From the NCBI GenBank assembly GCA_943735955.1, contig OX030956.1, forward strand, positions 12,270,894 through 12,334,893: a stretch of 64,000 nucleotides of DNA. Direction: 5' to 3'. Positions 63,001 through 64,000 of this stretch are shown in pieces. Source of the stretch: Piscicola geometra (lineage: Eukaryota > Annelida > Clitellata > Hirudinida > Piscicolidae). Both the position numbers and the translations under genes were made by a program. The notes below the pieces were generated by a model, which made no database searches, was not told where the DNA came from, and worked only from the letters and a program-made list of their open reading frames with translations. Numbering within the stretch: position 1 is the first letter of the stretch; every line of letters starts with the position of its first letter.

Positions 63001-63221
63001 AATAAATTGGAAATAAGTTTTATTTAAAATTAAAATAATCTAGGGTTTTTGAGTTTTTTAATATTTCAAAATAATCGATAAATGGTGAATATTTTTCGCT
63101 TAATTAATTTTATCTCCGAGGATCTATTCATTTTAATTTATTTTGTTTTAATTTAATTAATTTTATTTTATTCATTTTAATTTATAAATAATCATGAGTT
63201 TATAAAAATGCTTTTAAAAAA

Positions 63222-63620
63222 CCGCGAACGTAGCGGAAGAAGGAAGTCACCTGGGTGCAAATGCCGGCTTCCTATTGGCTGTGTCGCCTTCATCGGAAGA
63301 CCAGCTGATTGGCTGAATAAGATTCACGTGAGGATGCTGATCTCTACGTAAAAAACCTTATCTTGTGTGTTGCTTTCGTATTTGACTTTCTAAATGTTTA
63401 CTGTTTATTCTATTTAAATCCATATTTAAGTTTCAATATATTACTTTCATCATTAAATACGTTAAATATTTATCAAATATATTCATAAATATTTATTCTA
63501 ATGCATTTAAATCCCCTCATCTCCATCTCTTTTGCATCATCATCAGCATGCGCATACAACACAGAATAAGTGGCCTTGACCTTTCAGAGCCTAATGACGT
63601 CGTTAAAACCCGGAATATAG
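63222..63620. promoter_or_regulatory. Promoter-like block
   Basis: An island of mixed composition holds several promoter motifs close together: GGAAGAAGGAAGT (ETS-like), two ATTGG inverted CCAAT boxes (63274-63278 and 63308-63312), CACGTG (63325-63330), then GCATGCGCA (NRF1-like, near 63547) and TGACGTCG (CRE-like, near 63595). No TATA box. It may serve a gene beyond the right edge. Confidence 0.45.
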
Positions 63621-64000
63621 GTCAAGCAAGAAGAGAGCAAGAAAAATGGCCAGAAGCTTGGGCAACACCTTGTGTTAGAAAGACTGTAGCATAAATTAGA
63701 TAGATATACATTAATATATTAGCTACCTACCATGGTACGTATCATGATAGCATTAATCATCTATCTATCTTCCATGTTATCTATCTTCTATATTATTAAT
63801 ATTAACAATAAAATATATATATTTATTTGGAACTTTGGAAGCCTAAAATTTTTTTGAATTTTCAATCAATTTATATTATTATTAAGTTATTTCAATTAAA
63901 TCCGAAAGCATAAACCCAAGATAGTCCTTTGAGACCCCCCCCCCACTTTTTTCAATAAAAACATTACAAAACTCTGGTTTTGATGCGAACATAATCGTCA

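Noticed and set aside
63925..63965. Poly-C stretch near the right edge as a third copy of hAT family 2
   Set aside because: Only the C run is shared; flanking sequence and terminal repeat are absent.

Overview
The window is AT-rich animal nuclear DNA. The genes have many introns with GT/AG sites, there are Pol III tRNA genes, and the repeats are metazoan types (hAT DNA transposons, CR1/L2-type LINEs, tRNA-headed SINEs). The ion channel is closest, from memory, to insect Shaw, and the muscle gene is of the calponin/myophilin type. That suggests a protostome, perhaps an annelid such as a leech given the low-complexity Asn/Gly-rich tails. The species call is inference.

Layout. 1-1209: right end of a hAT element that starts before the window. 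1431-9701: a second hAT family with 8-bp target duplications, carrying a nested foldback element (about 4552-8344) that itself holds a 1.7-kb insert. 10537-13468: calponin-like muscle gene with a TATA promoter and a leader exon. 14356: tRNA-Gln. 20717-23031: a third, decayed hAT. 26469-50979: a Shaw (Kv3-type) K+ channel gene in nine exons; its introns hold a LINE, a second copy of the first hAT, tRNA-Val, two 14-bp minisatellites, a SINE and an apparently intact hAT with a six-exon transposase (45261-48325). 52674-56706 (minus): NudC, 11 exons. 57008-57970 (plus): FAM136A, head-to-head with NudC. 58973-60574 (minus): an unrecognised secreted four-cysteine protein. 60740-64000: intergenic, with an AAT microsatellite and a promoter-like block.

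The exon chains of Shaw, NudC, FAM136A, calponin, the secreted protein and the intact hAT transposase were checked by codon phase; each sums to a whole number of codons.

The most unusual pattern is in the host introns. Many end in a T-poor (CAN)n or CCA-rich tract running into the AG acceptor, and several begin with a G-rich GGT/GAT/GGA tract just after the donor. The two ends of one intron are often complementary, whereas transposon introns in the same window have ordinary T-rich acceptors. Intron ends may therefore pair in the RNA and partly replace the polypyrimidine tract. Second in interest are four hAT families with readable ends, two of which carry subterminal repeats in the same orientation at both ends.
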